From: Monosporascus cannonballus | Taxonomy: Eukaryota > Ascomycota > Sordariomycetes > Xylariales | Assembly (NCBI GenBank): GCA_004154925.1 | Contig: QJNS01000165.1 | Coordinates: 1-64,000 of the forward strand | Direction of reading: 5' to 3' | Length of the DNA stretch: 64,000 nt | Position numbers and translations under genes: made by a program | The notes under the pieces: model-generated | The model's database searches: none | Seen by the model: the letters and a program-made list of their open reading frames with translations, nothing else | What the model was told of the DNA's origin: nothing | Shown here: piece after piece, positions 1 through 11,864 of the stretch | Layout: each line of letters begins with the position of its first letter | Numbering within the stretch: the first letter of the stretch is position 1

Positions 1-752
1 GGTGAGTGATGTAAATGTGAGAAATTTGCTTAAAAGGACATGACAGATGGTCGGTCATCTGCCATGGAGATCCCTTGCCTCGGTCCTTGAGGCTACTTGA
101 ATGGTTGGTTGTCTTGATCAGTCCAGCCGTTGCCAAGTTATTACTACGACTACGACTGAAAAAGGAGGGAGGGATTCGAGGACTAAGGGGCTCAACCGCA
201 TTCAGCGGGAAGCCTGTGAGGGATTGGCTAATCTGGCCGTCTACTTAGACTGGAAAGCATGATCCCCCAGGTAAGTCACTGAGTCAAGTCAATGTTCTCT
301 TGACAGATAGCCCAAGGCTCCTACTACCATGAGCACCGATGGGTCGACTTTAAAACCGCAATACACACCTGGTTCTTCGTTTTGGAGGTCTTTTCGGACC
401 CGGGATAAATTCAGCATCCAGTCAATGGTACGAGTCCCGCCTGGCGTCTCTGCTTCTCATTTTGCATCCAAGCACGCAAGATGATCAAACAACCTATTCC
501 CCTTTCACTTGTTTTGGAAATCGATACTTTATTACGGATATGAAATAAGTCTTACGCGAAACCGATTACCAGGAACGCTAGGTGCTCCATAGTGGGCCCC
601 ATGTTTCGCACTCGTCAAATCGCAAAGGAGCATCCCAATCTATAGAGGTCCAACGCCAATGCTATGCTGCCAAATGCGCCCTCTGCTACCCATACGAGTA
701 AATCAACCAGTCCGTCCCCTCCAACTTGTACTTCCCCCTCTCACCCACTCAC
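1..752. other. Intergenic, no gene recognised
   Basis: No reading frame here has convincing coding character or a recognisable motif. It lies 3' of the transporter gene and presumably contains its terminator region and part of another gene's flank outside the window. Confidence 0.5.
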
Positions 753-2084
753 TCACTTTCGCCCCCTCTCCGCCTTCAGCACGAACCACACGGTCGCAAA
801 GAGCAGAGCGGTGGCGACCAGTAGCAAGTCGGCGGAGAAGCCGATGAGCCCGTTCCACCTTGGGGGGTGGCCTCCGCTGCCGCCGAGGATGACGCCGGCG
901 ATCGGGGCGCCGATGAGCAGGGCGGCGCCGGCGACGAAGCAGACCATGCCAAGGCGCGTGCCGACGCGGCCCATGTCGCGCGTAAGGCTGAAAGTGGCGG
1001 CCGACTGCATGCCGACGACGCCACCCGAGACGGCGCCGTACAAGACTGCGAAGGTGGTGGTGGCAGCGAAGGAGTCCCGGATGCCGAGCCACGCGAAGGC
1101 AAGGGCGCAGCTCGCGAGGGTGCTTGCGGCCATCACCAGCGCCGGCTGACGCGTCTTGTCGGATATGTAGGGCGGTATGATCCGCCCGAGCACGCTCCCG
1201 GCATTCATGAGCGTCACCATGTACGACGCCGAGAACCCGTCGGGCGCAAGACGGTGGTCGATGGTGAACAACTCGATGTAGAAGAACGGGATGTACAGTG
1301 CCGTGTAGGCGAACAGGCCGCCGACTGTGAACGTCATGAACGGCGCATCGCGGAAGGCGCTGGTGTCGATCAGGGCCCCGTGGTGTCCGGCCGGGGGTAA
1401 CCTCGTGCGGAGGAAGGCGAGCGGGATCACCGAGATCCCGAGTAAGATGAAAGCAATCACCCTCGTGGCCCACGGCGCGCCGACCTTCGGCTGGAGGTCG
1501 CTGAACACGATCGGCAGCACGATGCCGGCGATAGGCGAGCCCATTGACACGAGCCCGGACGCTAGAGCGCGACGTCTCGAGAAATACTGAGCTATTACCG
1601 CGGTACAAGGTCCAAAAACGGCGCCACAGCCCAGACCAATGCATATACCCTGAGCCAGGACGATTTGCCAGAATTGCGTGCAGAGTGACGTGATCAACTG
1701 GCCGAATATGATCAGGAAGAGGCCGCTATAAAGCAGGTGGCGGAAGTAGCCAGCGTCGAAGAGCGGCCCGGAGACCAGGCTGCCGCACAGGAGGAGGCCT
1801 CCCTGGATCGACCCAACCCAGGAGATGTCGGATGACGAGCTCGTAGCTAAGGTGTGTTCGTAGTACGTCTGGTAGACCCCGAACGTATTCACAACTCCGA
1901 AAGTACAAAAGAGAACACACCAGCTGCCCATCACCTGAACCCAAGCGTTGAGGCCGCCATCCGGCGGAGGCGCCGGGACATCGGTTCCCGGGGCGGAAAT
2001 CCGCGCCTCGTTCGGTTCGCTCGGGGTCGACGTGCCGGACCCGGTTGCCGAGCCTAGCTGCACAGGTTTATCCATCCCAACCAA
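753..2084 (-). CDS. MFS transporter, monocarboxylate-porter type
   Basis: Single-exon gene for a 443-residue integral membrane transporter. A hydrophilic Ser/Pro-rich N-tail of about 40 residues leads into PPDGGLNAW (residues 39-47), the entry motif of the fungal monocarboxylate/riboflavin-porter branch of the major facilitator superfamily. About twelve hydrophobic segments follow, in two groups of six around a polar loop near residues 215-235. YFSRRRALASG is the conserved loop before TM5, and the second half carries an NAGSVLGRIIP segment typical of the family. Length matches the family's usual 430-480 residues. The substrate cannot be read from sequence; monocarboxylates, riboflavin or a secondary metabolite are all possible. 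No biosynthetic partner genes lie nearby. Met4 is an alternative start. The plasma membrane is the likely site. Confidence 0.9.
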   Translation of the reverse strand: MVGMDKPVQLGSATGSGTSTPSEPNEARISAPGTDVPAPPPDGGLNAWVQVMGSWCVLFCTFGVVNTFGVYQTYYEHTLATSSSSDISWVGSIQGGLLLCGSLVSGPLFDAGYFRHLLYSGLFLIIFGQLITSLCTQFWQIVLAQGICIGLGCGAVFGPCTAVIAQYFSRRRALASGLVSMGSPIAGIVLPIVFSDLQPKVGAPWATRVIAFILLGISVIPLAFLRTRLPPAGHHGALIDTSAFRDAPFMTFTVGGLFAYTALYIPFFYIELFTIDHRLAPDGFSASYMVTLMNAGSVLGRIIPPYISDKTRQPALVMAASTLASCALAFAWLGIRDSFAATTTFAVLYGAVSGGVVGMQSAATFSLTRDMGRVGTRLGMVCFVAGAALLIGAPIAGVILGGSGGHPPRWNGLIGFSADLLLVATALLFATVWFVLKAERGRK

Positions 2085-3838
2085 GGCCGAAGTCGAGATA
2101 ATACCGACGAGAGGGGCAGGAAAGCGGCTCAGACTCCAGAGCGAAGGTGCACAGGGCGAGCTCCCAAGAGCCGTCGAGTCATCAGTTCGTGCGACGGCGA
2201 GCTTTTATCAAGCTGCTCCTTGACAGACCCAGAGGGACCATGACTGCCGACACAAGCTCCCGTGTAAGACTCCGTCAGCATTACGGTCCGATGCCCGCCC
2301 GACCTTGCAAACGGGCCTTATCGTTCGACCCGCACGGTGAGCTCCTAGCGGGCTACGAGAGATCGTGTCATCATAGCGTGAGCGGAGCTTTCATGGGGCC
2401 CGAGGGATCGAATCCAGGAGCATTGCCGCATCCTGCCTTCCATTTTCGAGCTGCGCCCGACCTCGCAGACGACAGATGCGTCCCTTATGTTACCATGAGG
2501 CGCGGGATAAGTTCAAGCTGATTGTTGTCGGACGGCAACTGCAGGACAATTTTGAGGTGAGATAGGGCCATTTCCCTTGGCGTAGATGGTCTCGAGCCGG
2601 AGCTGACCGCCTCCTCTCATTGGTCACGGCTGATCTCACTTTTGTTAGCCTCCCCTAGGGCTTTTATTTTCCCTGTGTTTGACCCACTTGCTCCTATTGA
2701 CACCTGAAAATTCTACTGCACTGACGTGCCCGACAAAGTTGTAACCACACACTCTCTTTACGTACTTACGGATGAATTACCAGCGAACAAGTGTACATTT
2801 CCTATTCATAGCGTTCTTCAGTCGATATCCCTGAGCGTAGGTAGTCAGGCTCTGGACAAAATAGGTGTGACACCCCCACACCCCATTCTAAAACGTTCCC
2901 AATTTCGATAGTATCCTTCTTTTCACCTGCAATTTAACCACCAATGCATTGACGATAATAATTTCTTTTTGTTGGTATTATTATAAAAAGCAAAAGCCGG
3001 AGATTACGGATGTTCCCGCGATTTTTCTCCGTGAAACTACGTATAAGTAAATATGGTTGCTGATGTGGGGGTGTAGAAGTGTGGGTGGAGGGATATCCCA
3101 ACTATTTTGTCCAGAGCCTGGCAGTGTAGGTTCGAGATAGAAGGGGGGATTCGGTCCGTGCAGCTCGCCTCGCACATATTTAAAGCTCGTTCGTGGAGGA
3201 ATCTGTTCTGGTCCTCTCTGCCCGACTATAGCAATAGCTGTGGGAGGATATCCATGGCCAATCAGTTAGCGGTTTAACAAAAGGCTGAGCAGATATCATG
3301 TCTCCACCGGTTGCTCCTCTCCTTTTACCCGGCCTGATTCCCTTTCATTACACGCAGACACATGCCCCTGTTTCGATTCGCTCCTCTTCCCTGGGGACAT
3401 ATCATGAGGACGTCTGCGTCAGCGGTGAAGCAAGTCTTACAGTGAGGCCAGCCAGCCTTCCCTGACGTATTGTTCAACTGATCCGGCAACGCGCACAGCA
3501 TGGCCGACGGCAGCGTTCTCAACGAATAACAGAGGCGTAGCTTCCGAGCTTCGTACCCATTGAGATGCGTCCGCTGGCTTCAGTGTGAGGACGTGTTCTG
3601 TGCCCGCTGGCTAGCTCGTAAATCTAGTCGCCCCGACCCGTCGCGGTCTCATGAGTTCTCCTGACTGCGCTCCGCGGAGGCAAAAGCGACATTAAGCCAC
3701 GTATGATTGTGTCGGATTAAGATACCTAGGCAGACTGAAGCAATTGGTATCAAAACACCATAGGTGGAAATAGGCCAAGTTAGCGGAATTTTGTCCATCG
3801 TGTCATTTATAAACCGAAAACCAAGCCACGGCTCGCCC
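2085..3838. other. Intergenic, promoter side of the transporter, carries a small inverted repeat
   Basis: About 1.75 kb between two genes that are both on the minus strand, so it should hold the promoter of the transporter and the 3' end of the oxidase gene. Apart from the inverted-repeat structure annotated separately no gene is supported. Short open frames have no recognisable content. Confidence 0.5.
2846..3121. repeat. MITE-like inverted repeat, about 276 bp
   Basis: The left arm at 2846-2872 begins CAGGCTCTGGACAAAATAG. The right arm at 3099-3121 is its inverse complement, CCAGGCTCTGGACAAAATAG. Weaker inverted similarity continues inward as C-rich stretches. The interior is AT-richer and non-coding. 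This is the architecture of a small non-autonomous DNA transposon, but exact ends and a target duplication could not be fixed. Confidence 0.55.
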
Positions 3839-5491
3839 TCATGCCTTGATACCCCTTTCCCCATCTGCCGATTCAGGAGTTACCCAATCTCTCGGCTTCA
3901 CTTTCTCAAAACCGGTGGGCGAATTGGGTACGACGCTGTAATCGCCTTCGAACCAGACGCCTCCCGGGAAAGCCTTCCTGCGCCCGGCTTCCACCTCCTC
4001 TAACGGCAAGATCGGTCCATCGCCTAACACGTGCCTACGGTGCCAGGCGCCGACGAACATGCCCTCGGGATCGACGCCCTGCCGCACCTTGCGCCACTCC
4101 TCCAGGTTGCTGCCGTACATGCGCTCGATCACCTTTCCGTCCGCCTCGAAGTTCTTGGCCCAGTGCGGACGGCCGCCCAAGTCCCGCATCAGCCATTCGA
4201 ACGCCTCGTAGTACCGGGCTCTGCAGGTGGGATCCGTGTGATAGGGCCTGTATAGTATGGCATTGAGATACAGGGTCGGCCCGTCCTCGACCGTGGGGTC
4301 GAGGTACGCCCTCGGAGTTAGAGATCTAGTATTCGCGGACGAAGTGTCAGATACTCGCACCTCCACGGGCGCGTGTACGTATATGCCCTCGGAGGAGAAC
4401 GGAATGTTGTGGGGCACATAGTCCGGGTCGTTCGGTGAGAGGCGGTTGAGCCAGCTGCTGAGGCGCCGTAGCGCTTCCGGTCCCTTGTGTAAAGGAATGG
4501 CCCACTCGTTCACGAACTGAGAGTAAAGACAGTTCATCAAGAGTGCTTTCCTACTAGGCTGGACAGCCTCCGTAGTTGTACCATTCCTAAAACCATATTG
4601 CATGCCAAATGTGAACCATTCAACCCACGGTAAGATGCGCGGGAACCATTGACCTAGGTATAATAGGTTATGGTAGAGGTAGTAGCCCAACGTGCCTTCG
4701 TAGTATGGCGACGGCGGGTCGTAATGCGGCTCTGATGATTTCTGCGCGGACCACGTAACCGCCCTCCTCGTGTATGGGAACCACCAGACCCTGACATATT
4801 CAGCATGAGTCCAAAGGTCTTGATCCCAACGGTTGAGCATCTTGACGTCAGCGTCTATAATCTCTTTCCATCGCAAAGTGAAAGCAGGGACCGCACGGAA
4901 CGTTATCTCGGTTATGATACCTAGCGCACCCAAAGAGAGGAGAGCGGCGCGGAACAACTCGGGATTTTCGTCCGATGAGCAGAGTTTCGTAGTGCCATCC
5001 GCAAGTGTTATCCGTAAGGCCGGGATGTTTTCGGACATTAGACCATGCCGAAGGCTTGAGCCATGAGTACCGGTGGAGATAGCTCCGGCAATAGACTGCT
5101 CACTGATGCTACCCAGATTTGGCATCGCGAGTCCATTCTTATCAAGCTCTTCGCATAACTGATACAGGCGGATGCCCGACTGTACAACCACGAAGCCTGT
5201 CTTCTTATCGACACTGAGTACCCGATCATAGTTGTCGAGATTCACCAGCCACGAGGAGGTACAGGTCATCGAACTGGGCGAATGGCCGAATCCGGTCGTA
5301 GTAATGCGACGACGACATCTACCGGCTAGCTTGATGAGCTTCTCGATTTCTGGGAGCGTTTCCGGTACGAGATAGAGCTCCGGCCGCGACAGGAAGGTCT
5401 TGGCCCATGTGCTATGAACGTGGTCGATCCTGGCGCGGAATGGGACGCCGTCATTGCATTTCGACAGCTCAGTGACAATGATAGGATCCAT
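3839..5491 (-). CDS. ALO1: D-arabinono-1,4-lactone oxidase (ALO1 type)
   Basis: Single-exon, 550-residue flavoprotein of the vanillyl-alcohol-oxidase/aldonolactone-oxidase family, which performs the last step of D-erythroascorbate synthesis in fungi, at the mitochondrial membrane in yeast. The N-terminal FAD domain contains WAKTF near 29-33, the VPETLPEIEKLI segment, and TGFGHSPS with His70 at the position of the covalent FAD link. The second flavin block is STGTHGSS. The C-terminal ALO domain contains the active-site motif HWAK at residues 443-446 followed by a typical MYGSNLEEW-like block. Length is close to yeast ALO1 (526 residues). Start Met1 is the first in-frame ATG and places the FAD domain at the expected distance. 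No frame disruption is seen. Confidence 0.93.
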   Translation of the reverse strand: MDPIIVTELSKCNDGVPFRARIDHVHSTWAKTFLSRPELYLVPETLPEIEKLIKLAGRCRRRITTTGFGHSPSSMTCTSSWLVNLDNYDRVLSVDKKTGFVVVQSGIRLYQLCEELDKNGLAMPNLGSISEQSIAGAISTGTHGSSLRHGLMSENIPALRITLADGTTKLCSSDENPELFRAALLSLGALGIITEITFRAVPAFTLRWKEIIDADVKMLNRWDQDLWTHAEYVRVWWFPYTRRAVTWSAQKSSEPHYDPPSPYYEGTLGYYLYHNLLYLGQWFPRILPWVEWFTFGMQYGFRNGTTTEAVQPSRKALLMNCLYSQFVNEWAIPLHKGPEALRRLSSWLNRLSPNDPDYVPHNIPFSSEGIYVHAPVEVRVSDTSSANTRSLTPRAYLDPTVEDGPTLYLNAILYRPYHTDPTCRARYYEAFEWLMRDLGGRPHWAKNFEADGKVIERMYGSNLEEWRKVRQGVDPEGMFVGAWHRRHVLGDGPILPLEEVEAGRRKAFPGGVWFEGDYSVVPNSPTGFEKVKPRDWVTPESADGERGIKA

Positions 5492-6732
5492 CCTACGGTA
5501 GAGAGTATGACGGTAACAGATCTCGTCAGAAGTGCCAACCGAAGAAGAGGCTGTTTGAACGGATTGTATTTCCTCCGCGGCTTCCGATTGAGTTGACCCG
5601 ATATCTTCGGCGCCACCAATTCCCGTGTCGCAATTCGAGCTTTAACGATAAAGGCCCGCGATAGTGTCAATCAATCTGATTTCAACACGACCACATAGGA
5701 AGGACCAAATTTGGTGGGAAATTGAAGAGGAGAAACAGTAGGTAAGAGTCCTCCCTCTCTTCCCCTCTCTTTGGGTAGAACCTGGTGCCAATATGAGACA
5801 TCTCTTATGAGCTTGAAAATGCCGTTGTCCATTCAGCGAACAGCGGCCCCGAAATTTTTCTAGCGGGGCTGCGGGGTGCTCTCAAGTGTCTCATACATGG
5901 CCCCCAGGGATTCTAGATCTTCGACACCACTTATGATTGGCCCGTCTATATGATGTGTTTTACTGTAATACAGGCATTCCATCGTTTGTCAATCTGATAA
6001 GAAGGAGGAGGACGCATGTATCGGGCTTGCAGATAGACAGCATGGGGGGTCTGGCCGACCTGCCGTGCCTAGGGAGCACAGGTGGCTGTAATGCTTGGCG
6101 TGCGCAGATCAGGTGGCTCCGGTTATGCACCCGTAAGCTTACCACAAAGGATCAGGGGTCGATAACTCTACGCTGCGGTGTATATTAACTTATATATTTC
6201 CATCTTTTTACTGGGTTTTCTGCGCGGGCATTGCTGACCTGCTAGTCAATGTAGAGGGGGAAAGGCGAGATCCTAGGACGAATAAATTATAACAGATGTC
6301 GGCAGATGTGGTGGTTTGTTGGAGCGTTGAAAGGATCAAAAAGGCTTTGATTTGTGGCCTAGGATTGCAATGACAAAATAGCTGACAGCCTATGTGTGGT
6401 TGCTCCCACCCGTATTGGAAAATGAGTAACTTAGACAGCACCCCGGACTGAAGAATTGCAACACTTTGCCCACAACAGATATATATTGGCAACTATGGAA
6501 GAAATACGTAATGGGAACTATAGCCTTCGAATACGCCATAGGCCCGGAGGGCCGGAGGAAACGGTGTCCGATAAGAACCCGTCGAATCTCACTCCTGCGG
6601 AACGCGGCCTTGAAATCAGAAAATACTATATATTTCCTTATAAAGATATGTCCCGATGGAATGAAGGATATGGTTTTAAGGGGGAAGCCAGATTTGATTT
6701 ATAAGTCGTCCATTCGTTAACCTCGTAGCTCT
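5492..6732. other. Intergenic, no gene recognised
   Basis: About 1.2 kb holding the promoter of the oxidase gene and the 3' flank of the ankyrin/BTB gene, both on the minus strand. The short open frames here overlap on both strands and show no motif. Confidence 0.5.
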
Positions 6733-8742
6733 TTATGCGTCTAACTTTAACTTCTCTAGCACGCCATCGATCTTTTGCAGAAGGACCTGGTAGTTTATGG
6801 CGTCTGATGCGAATTCATCCTCAGCGACCTTCCCGTCTAGTGTCCCCATAACGCCCTCTCGTCCCTCTATAGCCGGCGCCGCGGCTTTAACGGCACCGCT
6901 CTTAGGCTGCGCGCCCTGTTGGCCGTCCTGACTGATGTCCACTGGGGCTATGGCTCCGTTCGAGTGGGAGGTCAACGCCTCTGCCGCCTCGGCACTGATC
7001 TCACCGTCCTCGTCTAGCATCTCGTCCAAACCGGCGTCCTCGAATCGAAGTCTGAATCGTTCCGATAGATAATATCGGATATCGTCTAGTAGTTCGATGG
7101 TATCGGTTTCCTCTCTCGTCTTGAGTCTTGCTGCACTCTCCTTGATGAGGTCGGCGAATTCTTCTTCGTCAATGTAGTCCTCCAAACGGTATGCCAAGTA
7201 CCGAGCGGCAAACTCCTCCAATCGCTGGACCCGCAAATCCCAAGCCGCATGGATGACGTCGTAGACATTGATAGGTTCAACCTCGACTTCAACTTGGTCA
7301 CCGTCTTGCGTACGGGTTCGATCTGTTAGGACGTTGTTGTTACCGCTGCCGAGAGTACTAATGGCAACGGCGGCTTTTGTCTTGAGCTTGTCGAGGAATA
7401 GCATATCTGACACATAGAGCAGGTCGAGGCCGTACTCGAGCGGACACTCAACCCTCTCCGTGTACAGGAAAGTAAGCACGATCTCCAGAACCTCGGGCAA
7501 ACAGTCGACCTTCACGATATGTAGATTGTCTGACCGCTGAGCCTCCCGGAAGCTGCTCGAGAACATGGTCTCAAAGTAGGGGCTTCGAATGAGCATCGCC
7601 TTGTGGACCGGGTACAAGACAGATCTGGGTTTCTTAACACCATTCCGCACCTGCGACTGGCCTCCAGGGCCGACAGGTATCCCGTTAGATTCTTGGGGAT
7701 GCTCGTCACCCTCCGTTTCTTCGTCTGCCCCTTCTTCGTCCGCTCTCAATAAGCAGTCGGCAAACATTGAATTATCGTGCGGCCACTTAACCTCGTCGAC
7801 CTTCCGGGGATCGACAAACATCTTGTGTCCGAGGACCTTGTCCCGAAAGAATCCCTCGATTTGTTGCTGAGCTCGATTGACATCATCCTGATGCCTCTGT
7901 CGTGCCAACCGTCGGTCATTCCCGGAGAGAATAGCTTCCCACAGTTTCTCGATCTCTAGCTGCTTGCTGATCTTATCAATACCAGTCAAGACCTCTTCCT
8001 CCGTGCTGGTACTGCGCGCATCGACTAGCTCCCTCGGGATGTCCCCCAGATATAGATATCTGGTGACAAGACGAAACGCTTCGATGGGAATTGAATGAGG
8101 CAGCTTCCATGTCGCCGTCTCCGGTGCTTCCGCAAGCTTCTTCTGGAAATAAGGCGAACGTGCCGAGAGCAGGAATTTATGAAGCTCGAAGGACTCGGAC
8201 GCCTCCTGTAAGACAATATCTGAAGTTTTCGGCACGTGTTTTGATAGCAAGGAGGTAATGTGGGCCGCCCAGGGCTGCAGCGGATCCGTAGACTTTGAGT
8301 AGTCGTACTTCAGGAGCAGATTTCTGATCTTGTCGTTCAGGGCATTGTAAATGCATCTCTCCCCCTGGAAAGTGTCACGTTCTGCCAGCGCCCCTGATTC
8401 GAGCAGCAGCTCAACTAGCTCATAATGCCCACACAAACTCGCCTCGGACAAGAGTTAGCTATCAGGGCTTGCAGCAATGTCTTCTTTTTACCACAGTGCA
8501 GCGTGGTATTCAATACTCACTAGTATCAGCGGCGTATAGTCAAATTTGTCTTTGCCGTTTAAGTTGACGCCGGCGGAGATCAGCTCCTGGACTCGCTTGA
8601 GGTTCCCTTTCCGGCAAGCCCCCAGCAGTTCATTGAACTCGTTGCTCGTATCAAGGGGATTCTCATCGCGAAGCACACCGCTCTTCACGAGTTCGATATC
8701 GTCTTTAAGCTTAGCCTCGAGTTCGTGCTTTCTCAGCACCAT
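6733..8742 (-). CDS. Ankyrin-repeat and double BTB/POZ domain protein
   Basis: Two exons, 8742-8521 and 8442-6733, give 643 residues. The 78-nt intron starts GTGAGT and has a GCTAAC branch site. Its only in-frame acceptor is an unusual GAG, which rejoins the repeat consensus as TPLIL-ASLCGHYELVELL. Domains: ankyrin repeats at about 35-125; first BTB at about 148-215 (SDIVL, FELHKFLLSARSPYF); a charged linker; second BTB at about 295-436, split by an acidic insertion (GADEETEGDE) before VHKAMLIRSPYFETMF. The tail is acidic and low-complexity. The layout matches the ABTB1/fission-yeast Btb3 class, inferred Cul3 ubiquitin-ligase substrate adaptors. It is divergently paired with the kinase gene, about 720 bp away. 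Function is inferred from domains only. Confidence 0.88.
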
Positions 8743-9462
8743 GGTAGAATAGATACTTAGAATACTCGATGATAGTTATTGCTGTCCTAGAGTCTAAGCG
8801 GATGGATTGGTGGATGATTAGGGAAAGCTTTCATCGAAGCCACCGCGTCCGATAACCCCGATGAGGAGATCAAGCCCGGGTACATCTATCCAAGTCCCGC
8901 CTGGCATGCGGTTTGTCATGAAAAGCTGCTTACCGGCAGCTTATAGTTAGCCCTTGGTACGGTGGTGGCAATATGACGTTAGCGAGGTCGGAGCTTTCCA
9001 ACCGAGACTCTATCGGCCTTATCGCGTTATCGCGTTATCGATACTCGATACCCAGGTCTGGAGCTAACCAAGCCAGCGCTCCTGACTCCGTCATTCCCTC
9101 CGTAGCGCTAGCTGAGGTTGCTGTGGTCACCGGCGGTTTGTTGACGCTAGTACAGAAACAGCGAAGCCGTCACCTACTTGACTGCACGAACCTAGTAGAG
9201 CTTTGGATGTTTTACTGCCTAGACGCAGACTCGTAGTTTTCGTATTCCCTGCATGTGATCACTTCCTCTCCTACATTTCACAACTGTGCAGGCACTCGCG
9301 ACCTTGAAACCCAATTCCTTTAGTCAACCGAGTTTCAAGCAAAGTCTTGAAAGCTGCAGGAAGCCACTACTCTTTACTCTACTTCCTTGTTACACACATA
9401 CCCTCACAGCCTATGGCATAGCGGAGCCCACTCAGGATTGTCGAACGTGCATTGAAATCATC
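8743..9462. promoter_or_regulatory. Divergent promoter region between ankyrin/BTB and NIMA kinase genes
   Basis: About 720 bp separates the two divergent start codons, so both promoters and leaders must lie here. A minimal upstream reading frame, ATG GCA TAG, occurs at 9413-9421, 41 nt before the kinase start. No TATA box is obvious. Confidence 0.5.
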
Positions 9463-11864
9463 ATGGGGGAGTCCGATAAATATGAAGTCTTGGAGAAGAT
9501 CGGTAAGCCACCTCGTGCCTTGTCACAATCTCGTTGGGGACGTTCCCTGGAAGAAAAATGCTAATGACGGCTCACCGTCGCAGGCCATGGCTCCTTTGGA
9601 GTCATCCGAAAGGTCAGAAGAAAAGCCGATGGCTTTATCATGTGTCGAAAAGAGATCAGCTATCTGAAGATGTCGCAAAAAGAACGTGAACAACTACATG
9701 CCGAATTCCAGATCCTATCGGGGTTGAAGCACCCCAACATTGTCGCCTACTATCACCGCGAACATCTTAAGATGTCTCAGGACTTGCACTTGTACATGGA
9801 GTACTGTGGAAACGGCGATCTGGGCCGAGTAATTCGGGAGCTCTCTCAGAAGAACCAGTACGCAGATGAGATGTTTGTCTGGAGCATCTTCTCACAGCTG
9901 GTCACCGCCTTATATCGGTGTCATTATGGCGTCGACCCCCCTGAGGTCGGCAAAAATATCTTAGGCCTTGGCCCCACTGCGAAGCCCAAGACGCCTGCTC
10001 CTTCCATAACAATTATTCACCGCGACTTGAAGCCTGAGAATAGTGAGTCTGCATCTACTGTGTTAGGGATGTTGGCTGACCTCCATTAGTCTTCCTTGCA
10101 GAGGACAATTCAGTCAAGCTTGGTGATTTCGGTCTATCCAAGATGATCTCGTCTCACGACTTCGCTTCAACCTATGTTGGCACACCATTCTATATGTCAC
10201 CAGAGATCTGCGCCGCCGAACGATACACACTCAAGTCTGACGTATGGTCACTGGGCTGTATAATATACGAGCTCTGCGCCCGAGAACCTCCCTTCAATGC
10301 GAAATCCCACTACCAACTGGTACAGAAAATCAAGGAAGGGAGGATCGCGCCGCTGCCTAGGGTGTACTCGGCCGAACTCTTTGCCGTGATTAAGGACTGC
10401 CTCAGAGTCAATCCAGATCACCGACCGGACACCGCGACCCTGCTTAATTTGCCCGTGGTTCGCCTGATGCGGAAGGAGAAGGAAGCCGTGGAGTTGAGCA
10501 AGATGCTCCACAACAAGAACGAGGCACTCAACAGGAAGATCAAGGAGGCCGAGGAGAGGCTGGGAGCGGAGAGAAATTCCATGCGCCAGGAAATAGAGGC
10601 ATCACTGCGGCGAGAGTGGGAGGTTAAGGCACGATTAGAGATCGACCGCCTGGTTAACGAGGAGATCGAGCAACTCCAGCAACGCTTCGAAGCCGAAGTC
10701 CAGGCGCGTGTGCAGGAAGAACTTCAGAAGAAGTCAGTCACCTTTGGTGCTGTCGAGACGCAGGAGTTCGCATCCTCCTTGGCCAAATCAGACTTCCCCC
10801 ATTCCATTGGCGGTGCCAGTACGGACTACGAATTCCCCTCTACAACTGACATCACTGACCTCTCTATCGACTCTCCCGAGCCGCAACCCCTCAAGAAGAG
10901 CACGAGAACGCCCTTTGGTCGAGCTCAGACTATGTTTGAGCGCCCTGCTGGAACACCCATGGACGTCGAAATGGCCTCGCCGTCCCCGATCGCAATTGCA
11001 TCACTGTCCCTATCACCCCGCCGTAACAGCGCCACCAAGGCGCCTTCGGCACACCAGCCCACCATCTTCGATGGTACGACCAACAACGAGGGCAAGTTCA
11101 CCTTCCGGAATCCCGACAACGTGTTCGGAATGGACTCCGACGACGAGCAGTCCTTCACCATCGACTCGCCAACTCGCCCGCCGCGGCACCCGCCGAAGTC
11201 GCTTAAGAACCCCTTCGGCCCCAACCGCCCGGTCCTGAACGCCACGAAGACGGCGCCCCCTAACCGCCTGCGCACCCAGGCCTCGGCCAAGGCGACGGCT
11301 CCTCCTGCGCCGGCCCCCGCGTCAGACCTCCAGTTGCGCCACCAGCCCAGCAACGGCGGTCTGCGCCATCAGCCCAGCAACGGCGCCTTACGTCACCAGC
11401 CAAGCAACGGCGCGCTCCGGGAGCGCTGCAACTCTCCTAACAGGAGACTCAGCAAGATCCCGTCGGTCCAGAACCTCAACGGCGGAAGCGTCGAGAACGG
11501 CCACCACGGCAACGGCCCCCAGCGGAAGGTATCCGGCTCCTCCAAGCGGGATTCCGAGCAGCAGGCGTCCGGCTTCGTCTCCAAGGCGGCGGCGGCGGTG
11601 GCGACGAAGAACAACGTCAAGGGCCGCACGCTGATCGAGCTGCAGCAGGCGCGCGCGGGCGGCCGCCCCGTCGACAGCGCCGTCTCGAGCGCCGCCAGCA
11701 GCCCCAAGCGCGGCACCTTCAAGGACCGCGCCGCGGACCGCAGTGCCGGCAGCAGCGCCGGCGCGAGCACCGCCGCCATGGAGCCGCCCGCCGTCTGGGA
11801 CCCCGAGAAGGACGACATGCCCAGCCCGTTCCTCGTGCGGAGGAAGCCGATGGCTCGCGTCTAG
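9463..11864 (+). CDS. nimA: NIMA-family G2/mitotic serine/threonine kinase
   Basis: Three exons, 9463-9502, 9584-10042 and 10090-11864, encode 757 residues. Introns are 81 nt (GTAAGC, GCTAATGAC branch) and 47 nt (GTGAGT, GGCTGAC branch, TTAG acceptor). The second splice restores HRDLKPEN-IFLAEDNS. The N-terminal kinase domain (about 7-285) has glycine loop GHGSFG at 14-19, catalytic Lys36, HRD at 159-161, DFG at 179-181 and the activation segment GTPFYMSPE. NIMA kinases drive mitotic entry and spindle-pole and chromatin events; length agrees with the Aspergillus NimA/Neurospora NIM-1 group. A coiled coil follows the kinase domain (about 290-400), as in NIMA. The C-terminal regulatory tail is Ser/Pro-rich with several S/TP sites and three tandem LRHQPSNG units near 11,334-11,410. 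The start is the ATG giving the canonical YEVLEKIG entry. Confidence 0.95.

Noticed and set aside
703..1644. Long minus-strand open frame overlapping the transporter
   Set aside because: It is a shifted frame of the same strand with Arg/His-rich random composition; the transporter frame explains the region.
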